Source of the DNA: Cellulomonas wangleii
GTDB taxonomy: Bacteria; Actinomycetota; Actinomycetes; Actinomycetales; Cellulomonadaceae
Direction of reading: 5' to 3'
DNA: 64,000 bases
Assembly (NCBI RefSeq): GCF_018388445.1
Contig: NZ_CP074405.1
Span: forward strand, 3,286,001-3,350,000
This document shows positions 43,438 to 52,122 of the stretch, in pieces. Position 1 is the first letter of the stretch; the number at the start of each line of letters is the position of its first letter. Both the position numbers and the translations under genes were made by a program. The notes under the pieces were generated by a model. The model was given only the letters and a program-made list of their open reading frames with translations, did no database searches and was not told the origin of the DNA.

Positions 43438-45609
43438 TCAGGGCACGTTGCCGTGCTCGCGGAACTCCCGCCAGACGTTCTCGAAGAAGTCGTCGTCCTC
43501 CGGCACGGGACGCCGCGGTCGCCACCGGAAGACCGGCAGCCCCGCGGGGTCGTCGGCGTCGCGCGGCGCCACCGGCGCCCAGGCCCGGCCGTCGTCGGTG
43601 ACGGGTGACGCCCCACCCGGCGGGACCCAGGCCGTCTCCTGGATCTCGCCGTCCAGGGCGCCCGCGTCGAGCCGGAACCGGTACAGCTCCGGCAGGTCGA
43701 GCGGCTCACCGTCCGGCCCGGCCAGCGGCAGCTCCCCGTCGGGGTCGGTGTACAGCACCGACCCGCGGGACCGCCCGCCGTGCGCCAGGTAGTCGGCCAT
43801 CGCCGACAGGTACACGTACGCGCTGGTCAGCACGTCGCGGACCAGGAACGTCCGGTCGACGGACCGCCGGGAGCCGGGGTCGGCGGTGACCAGGTCGCGG
43901 TAGCCGGTGAGCCAGGCGTGCACCTGCTCGAGCGCGGCGTGGACGGACGCGGCCGAGCGCACCGGCCCGGCGTCGCGGCTCATGAGCACCTGCACGTCGC
44001 GCAGCAGGTCACCGGTGTTGTCGGGGACGCCGGCCGCGGCCCGGCCGGTCGCACGGACCGTCAGGTCGAGCGCGGCGCCGAGCACGGGCGCGGCCGCCGC
44101 CGCGAACGCCGCGTCGTCGAGCGGCGGGCTGTCGCGGCGCGCAGCGACGAGCTGCGCGGCCCGCGTCGCCCCCACCTGGCCGCTGTTGAGCGCGGCCCCG
44201 CCCGGGCGGTACACGCCGTGCGCCCCGGCCGCCTCGCCGACGGGGAACAGGCCGCTGACGTTCGACTCCCACCAGGCGTCCACGACGAGGCCGCCGTTGT
44301 TGTGCTGCGCGCAGACGTCCACCTCGAGGAGGTCGGTCTCCAGGTCCACCTGGGGGTTGCGCTCGAGGTAGAACCGGTACGCGGGCTCGTTCATGCGCCG
44401 CAGCCGCTCGATCGGCGTGCCGCCCAGCACCCCGGCCCGCTCCAGGTACCCGTACGCCTCGGGGCTCATCGCGGTGGCGTCGAAGTCGTCGCGCACGGGG
44501 TTGCGGCGGAAGTCGAGGAAGACCCGGCGCCCGCGCAGCACGGTCTCGCGGTGCACCAGCAGGTCGATCAGGGACGACCCGTCGCGCGCCTTGCGGATGT
44601 CGAAGGGCCACTGGTAGCCCTTGAGGAACACGAGGGTCAGCAGGCGCCCGTAGTCCTCGACCGCCTCGGTGAGGAACTCGCGCTCGTCGCCGCCGTCCGC
44701 GTCGGTGGACACGAAGCGCGGGACGACCTGCATGTACGTGCCCGAGACGTTCCACCGCGGCCTGGTCGACGCGAGCCCGAACTGCCACTCGGTGAGGTTC
44801 TTGCCGTGCACGCCCGCGCGGTACGCCGCCCCGGATGCACCCCACTGCCCGTGCGGGAACACGCGCGTCGCGTACATCCCCGCCGGGCCGCCGGTGGCGT
44901 ACACGAGGTTGGTGCAGCGCAGCAGCAGCCACGGGCTCGCCGCGCCGTCGTGCGGCACGTCGGTGCGCAGGACGAGCAGGCCGGCGACCCGGCGCGCGCC
45001 CGGCCCGGCGTCGGGGTCGGGCACCGTGACGACGTCGACGACGCGGCAGCCGTCGAGCACCGGTGTGCCGTCCGCGCGGACCCTCGCCTCGAGCCGCTCG
45101 ACCATGGTCCGGCTCGTGTACGGGCCGACGGACGTGGCGCGCCGCCGCGGGTCGTGGTCGGTCTTGTAGCCGATGAACTCCCCGAACCGGTTCTGCGGGA
45201 ACGGCACCCCCAGGTCCACCAGGTGCAGGAACGCGCGCGCCGACAGGGCGGCCTCGGCCAGCGCGTTGTCGCCGTCCATCGCACCGCCGCTGAACAACGT
45301 CTGCGCCATCTCGCGCACGGAGTCGTCGTCACCGCCGGACAGCGTCAGCTTGTAGTACGTCTGCTTGTCCGAGCCCGCGTTGCGCGACGCCCCCGCGTTC
45401 ACCTTGTCGGCGACCATGACGACGTCGTCGTGGCCGAGCTGCACCAGCCGCGCGGCCGCGCAGTACCCGGCCGAGCCGGTGCCGACCACGACGGTGGTCG
45501 CGGTGACGACCGGCACGTCGTGGCCCGCCACACGCAGGGTCCGCGGCTCGTGGCGCCGCTCGGGAGCCGCGGGACGTGCGGCGCCCGTCGGGTCGTCGCC
45601 TCTGCTCAT
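43438..45609 (-). CDS. Fumarate reductase/succinate dehydrogenase-like flavoprotein
   Basis: A 723-residue FAD protein. The dinucleotide-binding motif VVVGTGSAGYCAAARL is near residue 40, followed by NAGASRNAGSDKQTYYKL, TNLVYATGGPAGMY, and the FAD-closing segment SGLFPVGEAAGAHGVYRPGGAALNSGQVGATRAA. It is similar to the fumarate reductase flavoprotein family, but extended and without neighbouring iron-sulfur or membrane subunits. ATG 45609 follows CGGAGG. A dehydrogenase gene lies 19 bases upstream, so the two probably form an operon oxidising or reducing a small organic acid or carbohydrate. The substrate is unknown. Confidence 0.8.
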   Translation of the reverse strand: MSRGDDPTGAARPAAPERRHEPRTLRVAGHDVPVVTATTVVVGTGSAGYCAAARLVQLGHDDVVMVADKVNAGASRNAGSDKQTYYKLTLSGGDDDSVREMAQTLFSGGAMDGDNALAEAALSARAFLHLVDLGVPFPQNRFGEFIGYKTDHDPRRRATSVGPYTSRTMVERLEARVRADGTPVLDGCRVVDVVTVPDPDAGPGARRVAGLLVLRTDVPHDGAASPWLLLRCTNLVYATGGPAGMYATRVFPHGQWGASGAAYRAGVHGKNLTEWQFGLASTRPRWNVSGTYMQVVPRFVSTDADGGDEREFLTEAVEDYGRLLTLVFLKGYQWPFDIRKARDGSSLIDLLVHRETVLRGRRVFLDFRRNPVRDDFDATAMSPEAYGYLERAGVLGGTPIERLRRMNEPAYRFYLERNPQVDLETDLLEVDVCAQHNNGGLVVDAWWESNVSGLFPVGEAAGAHGVYRPGGAALNSGQVGATRAAQLVAARRDSPPLDDAAFAAAAAPVLGAALDLTVRATGRAAAGVPDNTGDLLRDVQVLMSRDAGPVRSAASVHAALEQVHAWLTGYRDLVTADPGSRRSVDRTFLVRDVLTSAYVYLSAMADYLAHGGRSRGSVLYTDPDGELPLAGPDGEPLDLPELYRFRLDAGALDGEIQETAWVPPGGASPVTDDGRAWAPVAPRDADDPAGLPVFRWRPRRPVPEDDDFFENVWREFREHGNVP

Positions 45610-45628
45610 GGGTGATCGCCTCCGTGGG

Positions 45629-46423
45629 TCACAGGACCGGGACGTGCATGCCGCCGTCGACGTGGAAGACCTCGCCCGTCGAGTACGGCGTCTGACCGGA
45701 CGCGAGCAGCGCGACGGCGCCCGCGACGTCGGCGGGGCGGCCCCAGCGGTTGACCGGTGCGAGGCCCTGCGCGATGAGCGCGTCGTACTTCTCGGTCACG
45801 CCCGCGGTCATGTCCGTCGCGATGACGCCCGGCCGCACCTCGTGGACGACGACGCCCTCGGGGGCCAGGCGCACGGCCCACAGCTGCGTCGCCATCGCGA
45901 CGCCGGCCTTCGAGACGCAGTAGTCGCCGCGGTTCGTCGAGACGGTCGTCGCCGAGATCGACGAGACGTTGACGATCGTCGCGACGGGCCGCTGCGGCGG
46001 TTCCGGGGGCGCGTCGAGGGGGCCGCGCAGCTCGATCACGCGCCGCGCGAACTCCTGCGTGAGGAAGTACGGCCCGCGCAGGTTGATGCCGAGCACGCGG
46101 TCGAACGACTCGGGCGTCGCGTCGAGCAGGTCGGCGCGGACGCTCGGCGCGACGCCCGCGTTGTTGACGAGCAGGTCGAGGCGGCCCCACGCGTCGACGG
46201 CGTCGGCGACGTAGCGGCGGTGGTCGTCGAGGTCGGCGACGGAACCCCGGACGTACCGCACGAGCGCCGGGTCGCCCGCGGCCTCGCGCAGCTCGGCCAG
46301 CACGTCCGCGGGCTCCTCGCGCGTGGCCAGGATCGAGACGGCGAACCCGTCGGCGACCAGGCGACGGCTGATGCCGAGCCCGATCCCGCGGTTGCCTCCG
46401 GTGACGAGCGCGACGGGCGGCAT
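45629..46423 (-). CDS. 3-ketoacyl-ACP-reductase-like short-chain dehydrogenase
   Basis: A 264-residue classical SDR: TGGNRGIG at 8-15, NNAG, NVSSIS, the YCVSK active site (Tyr and Lys), and a C-terminal PYSTGEVFHVDGGMHV typical of FabG-like sugar and polyol dehydrogenases. ATG 46423 follows GGAGGG by six bases. It is the first gene of a unit with the flavoprotein, divergent from a transporter, and an operator-like palindrome lies about 180 bases upstream. The substrate is unknown. Confidence 0.87.
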   Translation of the reverse strand: MPPVALVTGGNRGIGLGISRRLVADGFAVSILATREEPADVLAELREAAGDPALVRYVRGSVADLDDHRRYVADAVDAWGRLDLLVNNAGVAPSVRADLLDATPESFDRVLGINLRGPYFLTQEFARRVIELRGPLDAPPEPPQRPVATIVNVSSISATTVSTNRGDYCVSKAGVAMATQLWAVRLAPEGVVVHEVRPGVIATDMTAGVTEKYDALIAQGLAPVNRWGRPADVAGAVALLASGQTPYSTGEVFHVDGGMHVPVL

Positions 46424-46721
46424 CGGTGCCCTCCTGCGGGTCGTGCACCGAGGGCGGCGCGCGGGTGCGCGGTCCGGCGCGGCGGTGCGGCGGGTCGTGC
46501 GGGCCGGGGAGTCCCGACGACGGCGTCGGGCGGCCCCGTCGTCGTTGCCGACGGGGCGCGGACCGACGCGGGGATCGTCGCATGCCGCGCGCTCGGTTGG
46601 CAAGCGCTTTCCTGCCAGGTCGACGTCCGTGCGAGGATCGACGCGTGCTCCGGACGCCCCCCGCCGCCCCGCCGCGCCCGGGGACCCCGCGACCCCGCGA
46701 CCTCGCGCGCCGGACCCGCGC
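46424..46721. promoter_or_regulatory. Divergent control region, SDR / AEC transporter
   Basis: About 300 bases without a gene. The only clear signal is the palindrome at 46599-46612; TTGGCA overlapping it could be a -35 box for the transporter, but no good -10 follows. Confidence 0.4.
46599..46612. promoter_or_regulatory. LacI-type operator candidate
   Basis: GGCAAGCGCTTTCC is a near-perfect palindrome with the AAGCGCTT core common to LacI-family operators. No LacI gene is adjacent, so a distant regulator would control this module. Confidence 0.55.
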
Positions 46722-47699
46722 GTGAGTGCCGTCCTCGCCGCGCTGGGCACGATGGGCGCCGTCGTCGCGCTCGGCTGGGTGCTCGGGCGGTGGCGCGTCC
46801 TCGGCGAGCGCGCCGCCCCGGTGCTGGCGCGCGTCGTGTTCGTCGTCGCCGCACCCGCGCTGCTCCTGTCGACCGTCGCCCACGCCGACCTGCACCTGCT
46901 GGTGTCCCGCACGGCCGTCGTCACGTGGACGTCCACCGCGCTGGTCGCGCTGCTCGCCGCCCTCGTCCTGCGGGTCGTGTGGCACCGGTCCGCCGCCGAC
47001 GTCACCGTCGGCACTCTCGTCTCGTCGTACGTCAACGCCGGGAACATCGGCCTGCCGCTCGCGGTCTACCTGCTCGACGACCCCGTCGTCGTCGTGCCCA
47101 CGCTGCTCTTCCAGCTCCTGGTCCTCGCGCCCGTGGCCTTCGCGGTCCTCGACGCCCGCCCCGCGCCGCCGCTGGACGGCCCGGAACCCGCGGGCACCGG
47201 CCCGGACGGCTCCGACACCGCACCGGCTGGGATGCGGGTCGCCGGGGTGGCGCGCCGCACGCTGAGCAACCCGATCATCGTCGGGACCCTCGTCGGGCTC
47301 GTCCTCGCGGCGCTGCCGTGGTCGGTGCCCGAGGTCGTGCTCCAGCCGTTCGCGCTCGTCGGCGCCGCGGCCGCACCGCTGGCGCTCCTCACGTTCGGCA
47401 TGTCGCTCGCCGCCCCGCGCACCACCGCGGACGCCGCACCCCGCCGCGACCTGGCGCTGGCCGTCGGGCTGCGGTCGGTCGTGCACCCGGTGCTCACCTG
47501 GGGCGTCGGGACCGCCCTCGGGCTGCCCGCGCCGGCGCTGCTCGCCGTGGTCGCCATGGCCGCCCTGCCCACCGCCCAGAACGTGCTGGTCTACGCGATG
47601 CAGTACCGCCACGGCGAGGCGCTGGCCCGCGACGCCGGCCTGCTCACCACCGTGCTGTGCGTGCCGGTGCTGCTGGTGGTCGCGGCGGCCCTCGGCTGA
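46722..47699 (+). CDS. AEC-family transporter
   Basis: A 325-residue membrane protein with about ten helices in two halves, matching the auxin efflux carrier family: VLAALGTMGAVVALGWVLGRW at the start, SSYVNAGNIGLPLAVYLLDDP in the fourth helix region, TLSNPIIVGTLVGLVLAALPW opening the second half, and MAALPTAQNVLVYAMQY. Bacterial members move small carboxylates or similar solutes. GTG 46722 is the first start in phase with the first helix; no ribosome-binding site is obvious. Divergence from the dehydrogenase-flavoprotein pair suggests it carries that pathway's substrate or product. Confidence 0.85.
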   Translation: MSAVLAALGTMGAVVALGWVLGRWRVLGERAAPVLARVVFVVAAPALLLSTVAHADLHLLVSRTAVVTWTSTALVALLAALVLRVVWHRSAADVTVGTLVSSYVNAGNIGLPLAVYLLDDPVVVVPTLLFQLLVLAPVAFAVLDARPAPPLDGPEPAGTGPDGSDTAPAGMRVAGVARRTLSNPIIVGTLVGLVLAALPWSVPEVVLQPFALVGAAAAPLALLTFGMSLAAPRTTADAAPRRDLALAVGLRSVVHPVLTWGVGTALGLPAPALLAVVAMAALPTAQNVLVYAMQYRHGEALARDAGLLTTVLCVPVLLVVAAALG

Positions 47700-47711
47700 G
47701 GGCCCCTCGGG

Positions 47712-48299
47712 TCAGCCGTCGGCGCGGCGGGGCCGGGCGCGCACGTGCATGCGCTCCCCCTGCGGTCCGTACAGCGCCAGGACCTCGACGGGCTCGTCGC
47801 CCACGTTCCCCAGCCAGTGCGGCACACGGGTGTCGAACTCGGCAGCCTCGCCCGGGGCCAGGTCCAGCGCGCGCCCGCCGAGCACCAGCCGCAGCGTGCC
47901 GCTGAGCACGTAGACCCACTCGTACCCGTCGTGCACACGCGGCTCGCCCTGCTCCGGCGTGCGCGGCGGGTACACCATCCGGTACGCGCGCGGCCCGTCC
48001 GCACGGCGGCTCAGCGGCACGTACGTGACGCCGTGCCGCACCGTCGGCTGCGCCGTCACGCGCGGGTCGTCGCCCGCCGGGACGTCGACGAGCTCGTCGA
48101 TCGTCACCTCGTGGAACCGCGCGAGCGGGAGAAGCAGCTCCAGCGCGGGCCGGCGCAGCCCCGACTCCAGTCGCGACAGGGTGCTCACGGAGATGCCCGT
48201 GGCCGCCGCGACGTCCGCGAGCGTCGCCTCCCGCTGCTCGCGCAGGGCCCGCAGTCGTGGTCCCACGGTGCCGAGCACCGCGTCGAGGTCGTCGTCCAT
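47712..48299 (-). CDS. XRE-family regulator with cupin sensor domain
   Basis: A 195-residue regulator: helix-turn-helix LRALREQREATLADVAAATGISVSTLSRLESGLRRP at about 15-50 and a C-terminal cupin (VHDGYEWVYVLSGTLRLVLGGRALDLAPGEAAEFDTRVPHWLGN). ATG 48299 is used. The promoter upstream overlaps a perfect palindrome, so autorepression is likely, with simultaneous control of the divergent CPYC flavoprotein gene. The effector bound by the cupin is unknown. Confidence 0.9.
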   Translation of the reverse strand: MDDDLDAVLGTVGPRLRALREQREATLADVAAATGISVSTLSRLESGLRRPALELLLPLARFHEVTIDELVDVPAGDDPRVTAQPTVRHGVTYVPLSRRADGPRAYRMVYPPRTPEQGEPRVHDGYEWVYVLSGTLRLVLGGRALDLAPGEAAEFDTRVPHWLGNVGDEPVEVLALYGPQGERMHVRARPRRADG

Positions 48300-48304
48300 C
48301 CCGC

Positions 48305-48335
48305 AGTTTGCCGATACGGCAACTGCACTTGTCAA
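48305..48335 (-). promoter_or_regulatory. Promoter of the XRE-cupin regulator
   Basis: On the minus strand TTGACA (48335-48330) and CAAACT (48310-48305) are 19 bases apart; CAAACT is five bases before the ATG, suggesting a leaderless message. The palindrome at 48308-48322 overlaps the spacer and -10 box. Confidence 0.5.
48308..48322. promoter_or_regulatory. Operator of the XRE-cupin / flavoprotein pair
   Basis: TTGCCG-ATA-CGGCAA is a perfect inverted repeat between the two divergent genes, extended outward by near-matching GCAGT/ACTGC flanks. Confidence 0.65.
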
Positions 48336-48363
48336 CCCGGCACGTGAGGCGCAGGCTCGTGCC

Positions 48364-49353
48364 ATGCCGACCACCCCCACCCCCGTCGACGTCCTCGTCA
48401 TCGGCGGCGGCGCCGCCGGGCTCGCCGCCGCCATGAGCCTGGGACGCTCCCGACGCACCGTGCGCGTCCTGGACGCGGGCGAGCCGCGCAACGCCGTGTC
48501 GCCGCACGCGCACAACCTGCTGACCCGGGACGGTACGGCGCCCGCCGACCTGCTCGCGACCGCACGCGACGAGGTCGAGCGGTACGACGTCGAGATCGTC
48601 ACGGCACGGGTCGTCGACGCACGGGAGGTGGACGACGCCGCCGGCGACCGCGGCCCGGCCGAGCCGGCCTTCGAGGTCCGCACCGCCGACGGCGCCACCC
48701 ACCGTGCGCGTCGCCTCGTCGTGACCACCGGCATGCGCGACGAGCTGCCCGACGTCCCGGGGCTGGCCGCCCGGTGGGGCCGTGACGCGCTGCACTGCCC
48801 GTACTGCCACGGCTGGGAGGTCCGCGAGCGCACCCTGGCGGTGCTGGCCACCGGGCCGCGGGCCGTGCACCAGGCGCTGCTGGTGCGCCAGCTCAGCGAC
48901 GACGTGACCCTGCTGACGGGCGACACCTTCGAACCCGGCGCCGACGACGCGGCGGACCTCGCGGCCCGCGGCGTGCGGGTGGTCCGCGGCCCGGTGACGG
49001 GCGTGCGGACCGAGCAGGACACGCTGACCGGCCTCGTGCTCGCCGACGGCGGGCTGGTGCCCTGCGACGCGGTGTTCATCGCCACCCGGGCCGTGCTCGA
49101 CGCGGCCGTGGTCGACGCGCTGGGGCTCGAGACCACGACGCTCGACGCGGACGGCGAGGACACCGGACGCGCCGTCACGGTCGACGAGACGGGGGCCACG
49201 TCCGTCCCCGGCGTGTGGGCGGCCGGGAACGTCACCGGCCCGCAGCACGCGCTGCCGTCGAGCATCGCCGCGGGGTCGAAGGCGGGTGCGCACGTCAACG
49301 CCTCCCTGGTGGCCGCGGACGTCGCGGCGGCGCGCGCGACCGTCGACGCCTGA
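48364..49353 (+). CDS. Thioredoxin-reductase-like FAD oxidoreductase
   Basis: A 329-residue pyridine nucleotide-disulfide oxidoreductase. FAD motif VLVIGGGAAGLAAA is at 10-23, the redox pair CPYC at 145-148 in HCPYCHGWE, and the late FAD motif GVWAAGNVTGP near the C-terminus. The NAD-binding domain lacks a clear GxGxxG (it reads AVLATGPRAVHQAL), so the pyridine nucleotide site may be degenerate. Such proteins are often coded beside XRE-cupin or MarR regulators. The redox partner is unknown, and no thioredoxin gene is nearby. Confidence 0.87.
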   Translation: MPTTPTPVDVLVIGGGAAGLAAAMSLGRSRRTVRVLDAGEPRNAVSPHAHNLLTRDGTAPADLLATARDEVERYDVEIVTARVVDAREVDDAAGDRGPAEPAFEVRTADGATHRARRLVVTTGMRDELPDVPGLAARWGRDALHCPYCHGWEVRERTLAVLATGPRAVHQALLVRQLSDDVTLLTGDTFEPGADDAADLAARGVRVVRGPVTGVRTEQDTLTGLVLADGGLVPCDAVFIATRAVLDAAVVDALGLETTTLDADGEDTGRAVTVDETGATSVPGVWAAGNVTGPQHALPSSIAAGSKAGAHVNASLVAADVAAARATVDA

Positions 49354-49406
49354 CCGGGCGCCCGCACGACCTGACCGCCCGACCGACCCGCCCCTCAGGA
49401 GACCCC

Positions 49407-50111
49407 GTGCACGAGCACTCGACACCCGACCAGAGCCGGCACGACCGGACCGACCACGACCGGACCGACCACGACCGGACCGTGCACGACCGGACCGTGC
49501 ACGACCTGCCCGAGGAGACCCTCGACCCCGCCTGGTGGGAGGAGCGGTACCGCTCGCAGGACCGGCTGTGGAGCGGGCGGGTCAACGCCTCGCTCGTGCA
49601 GCTCGCGTCCGACCTGCCGCCCGGGACGGCGCTCGACGCCGGTGCGGGCGAGGGCGGGGACGCCGTGTGGCTCGCCGAGCGGGGGTGGCGGGTCACGGCG
49701 GTGGACGCGTCGCGCACGGCCCTCGACCGGGGTGCCGCCGAGGCGGCGCGGCGCGGGCTCGACGTCACCTGGGTGCAGGCCGACCTGCGGACCTGGGTGC
49801 CGTCGCAGCGGTACGACCTGGTGACGTCGCACTACCTGCACGCCGAGGGTGGGCGTGGGTGGCACTGGCTCGCCGACGCCGTCGCGCCGGGCGGGACGCT
49901 GCTCGTCGTCGGGCACGACCCGTCGGACCTCGACGGGCCCGTGCCCCGGCCCCACCTCGCGCGGCTGGGGCACACGGCGGACCAGGTGGCCGCCGACCTG
50001 GACCCCACGCAGTGGGCGTCGATCGAGCCGCAGGTGCTCGTGCGCACGATCCCGCACGACGGCGTCGAGGTCACCGTGCGCGACGCGGTCCTGGTGGCGC
50101 GTCGCCGCTGA
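49407..50111 (+). CDS. SAM-dependent methyltransferase (class I)
   Basis: A 234-residue methyltransferase: LDAGAGEGGDAVWLAERGWRVTAVDAS is motif I and the following acidic strand, VQADLRTW is motif II, and VTSHYLHAEGGRGWHWLADAVAPGGTLLVVGHDP the later motifs. It resembles TehB/UbiE-like detoxifying enzymes. GTG 49407 follows CAGGAG. The N-terminus contains four copies of a five-residue unit (HDRTD/HDRTV) coded by a 15-bp tandem repeat, before the WWEERYRSQDRLWSG segment. It follows the flavoprotein gene by 53 bases and may be cotranscribed. The substrate is unknown. Confidence 0.85.
   Translation: MHEHSTPDQSRHDRTDHDRTDHDRTVHDRTVHDLPEETLDPAWWEERYRSQDRLWSGRVNASLVQLASDLPPGTALDAGAGEGGDAVWLAERGWRVTAVDASRTALDRGAAEAARRGLDVTWVQADLRTWVPSQRYDLVTSHYLHAEGGRGWHWLADAVAPGGTLLVVGHDPSDLDGPVPRPHLARLGHTADQVAADLDPTQWASIEPQVLVRTIPHDGVEVTVRDAVLVARRR
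49440..49499 (+). repeat. Four-copy 15-bp tandem repeat in the methyltransferase gene
   Basis: Two copies of CACGACCGGACCGAC are followed by two copies of CACGACCGGACCGTG, in frame, coding for HDRTD and HDRTV units. Such repeats change copy number easily without breaking the frame. Confidence 0.85.
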
Positions 50112-50120
50112 CGGCACGGC

Positions 50121-50137
50121 CGCGCGGTCACCGCGCG
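50121..50137. terminator. Short hairpin at the response-regulator stop
   Basis: CGCGCGG-TCA-CCGCGCG forms a 7-bp stem whose loop is the stop codon of the response regulator; the methyltransferase gene ends ten bases away. A small convergent terminator is possible. Confidence 0.3.
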
Positions 50138-50820
50138 GGACGTGAGCCCGGTGGCGCGTCGTCCGCCGCCGACGCGCCGACCAGGCCCGTGCGGTGGGCC
50201 AGCACCACGAGCTGGGAGCGGTCGCGCGCGGCGAGCTTGGTCAGCAGGCGGGAGACGTAGGTCCGCGCCGTCGCGGGACTGAGGTGCAGCCGGTCGGCGA
50301 TCTCCTGGTTGGAGCGACCGGACCCGATCTCCCGCAGCACCTCACGCTCGCGGTCCGTCAGCACCCCGAGGGGGGCCGTGTCGGCGGCGGGCGGTCGCGC
50401 GGCGGCGGCACGCATGACGCGCCGGGTCACGGCGGGGTCGAGCAGCGCCTCGCCCGCCGCGACGGTGCGGACCGCCTGCCGCAGCTCGTCGGGGGCCACG
50501 TCCTTGAGCAGGAACCCGGCGGCGCCGGCCCGGATCGCGGCGAACACGTTCTCGTCCTCGTCGAAGGTGGTCAGCACCAGCACCGCGGTGCCCGCGAGCG
50601 CGGCGTCGTCGACGATCGCGCGGGTGGCCTCGATGCCGTCGAGGTCGGGCATGCGGACGTCCATGAGCACGACGTCGGGGTGCAGCTCGCGCACGCGCGC
50701 CACGGCCTGCCGCCCGGTCGCGGCCTCCCCCACCACGGCGATGTCCCCGTCCCGCTCGACGAGGGCGCGCAGGCCGGCGCGCAGCAGCTCCTGGTCGTCG
50801 GCCAGGACGACGCCGATCAT
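50128..50820 (-). CDS. NarL/LuxR-family response regulator
   Basis: A 230-residue regulator with a receiver domain (phosphoacceptor D54 in VLMDVRMPD, K106 in GFLLKDV) and a C-terminal LuxR helix-turn-helix (LTDREREVLREIGSGRSNQEIADRLHLSPATARTYVSRLLTKL). ATG 50820 overlaps the histidine kinase stop (ATGA), so the pair forms one system. Nearby candidates for control are the membrane protein and multicopper oxidase genes divergent from the kinase. Confidence 0.93.
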   Translation of the reverse strand: MIGVVLADDQELLRAGLRALVERDGDIAVVGEAATGRQAVARVRELHPDVVLMDVRMPDLDGIEATRAIVDDAALAGTAVLVLTTFDEDENVFAAIRAGAAGFLLKDVAPDELRQAVRTVAAGEALLDPAVTRRVMRAAAARPPAADTAPLGVLTDREREVLREIGSGRSNQEIADRLHLSPATARTYVSRLLTKLAARDRSQLVVLAHRTGLVGASAADDAPPGSRPAR

Positions 50821-51965
50821 GCGTCGAGCCTCGCGGGGAGCCGGGCGTGCACGGTGAAGCCGCCGCCGTCGCCCGGGCCGGAGGCGAGCGTCCCCCCGAG
50901 CAGCGCGGCGCGCTCGGCCATGCCGCGCAGCCCCTGCCCCGCGGTCGCCGCGGCGCGCACCGGCCCGGTGCCGTCGTCGTCGACGCGCAGGTCGAGCCAG
51001 CCGTCGGCCACGCCCGCCGCGACCGTGACCCGGGCGGCGTCGGCGTGCCGCATCACGTTGGTCAGGGCCTCCTGGACGATCCGGTAGGCGCCGGCGCCGA
51101 TCGCCCCGTCCACCGCGCCGTCCGGCACGTCGAGCCGCAGGTCGACCTCCAGCCCGGCGGCACGCGCCGACGCCGCGAGCGCGCCCACCCCCGCCAGCCC
51201 GACGGCGCCGCGGGCCGTCCCCTCGTGCGACGCGCGCAGCAGCCGGACCGTCGCGCGCAGCTCGCGCAGCGTCGCACCGGTCGCCTCCCGCACCTGCGCG
51301 ATCGACGCGGCGGCCAGCGCGTCGTCCCGGCCCACGGCCTCGGCGGCGACGCCCGCGTGCACCGCGACCACGGACACGGTGTGCCCGATGCTGTCGTGCA
51401 GGTCGCGCGCGATCCGCACGCGCTGCGCCTCCATGCGGCGCTCCGCGTCGGCGGCCTGCTCGGCCAGCGCCGCGACCCGCAGCCGTTCCTGGTCCTCCCG
51501 CGACCGGCGCCGCGCGCGCACGCTCTCGCCCAGGGCCACGGCCGCCGCGACGAGCGCCACGTTGGTGAGCAGGTCGTAGCTCAGCAGGTAGCTCACCGGC
51601 AGTCCTTCGGCGATGCGGAAGTACGCGGCGACGCCGACGAGCACCGCCCCCACGGCGAGCGCCGCCCGGGTGCGCCCCAGCTCGGCCGCGGAGTACAGCG
51701 CGGCCGTCGCCGGCAGCGCCTGCCCGATCGCGGGGAACCCGAGCGCGTAGTACACGAAGATGCCGAGCACCGTCACGACCAGGACCGCGACGGGCCACCG
51801 GCGGCGCACGAGCAGCACGGCACCGAACCCCACGGCGAACGCGTACGCCACGGGCGACGGGTCGCGCTCGGCCGAGACGCCCGCGCCGATGGTGAGCGCG
51901 ACGACGGCGACCGTCCCGAGCGCGAGCCCGAGGTCGGTCGCGCGCGGCGTCAGCTGTGCGGTCAC
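50817..51965 (-). CDS. Sensor histidine kinase, NarX/DesK type
   Basis: A 382-residue kinase: about five membrane helices in the first 150 residues, a HisKA_3 dimerisation segment with phosphoacceptor H190 in RIARDLHDSIGH, and a HATPase domain with EALTNVMRHADA and GQGLRGMAERAALLGG. There is almost no extracellular domain, so the signal is probably sensed in or near the membrane. TACGCT lies six bases before GTG 51965, indicating a leaderless start. It is coupled to the response regulator. Confidence 0.92.
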   Translation of the reverse strand: MTAQLTPRATDLGLALGTVAVVALTIGAGVSAERDPSPVAYAFAVGFGAVLLVRRRWPVAVLVVTVLGIFVYYALGFPAIGQALPATAALYSAAELGRTRAALAVGAVLVGVAAYFRIAEGLPVSYLLSYDLLTNVALVAAAVALGESVRARRRSREDQERLRVAALAEQAADAERRMEAQRVRIARDLHDSIGHTVSVVAVHAGVAAEAVGRDDALAAASIAQVREATGATLRELRATVRLLRASHEGTARGAVGLAGVGALAASARAAGLEVDLRLDVPDGAVDGAIGAGAYRIVQEALTNVMRHADAARVTVAAGVADGWLDLRVDDDGTGPVRAAATAGQGLRGMAERAALLGGTLASGPGDGGGFTVHARLPARLDA

Positions 51966-52122
51966 ACCCCGAGCGTAGGAACACCGGGCCCTCCGGGACA
52001 TCCCCGGCATGTCGACTCCCCCGGGTCGCCTCCTGACGACACCCGCAGTCGACGACGGACGAGCGACACGGACGACACCTGCCGGATTCCCCGCGGACCC
52101 CGGCTGCCTAGCGTCGGGAGGC

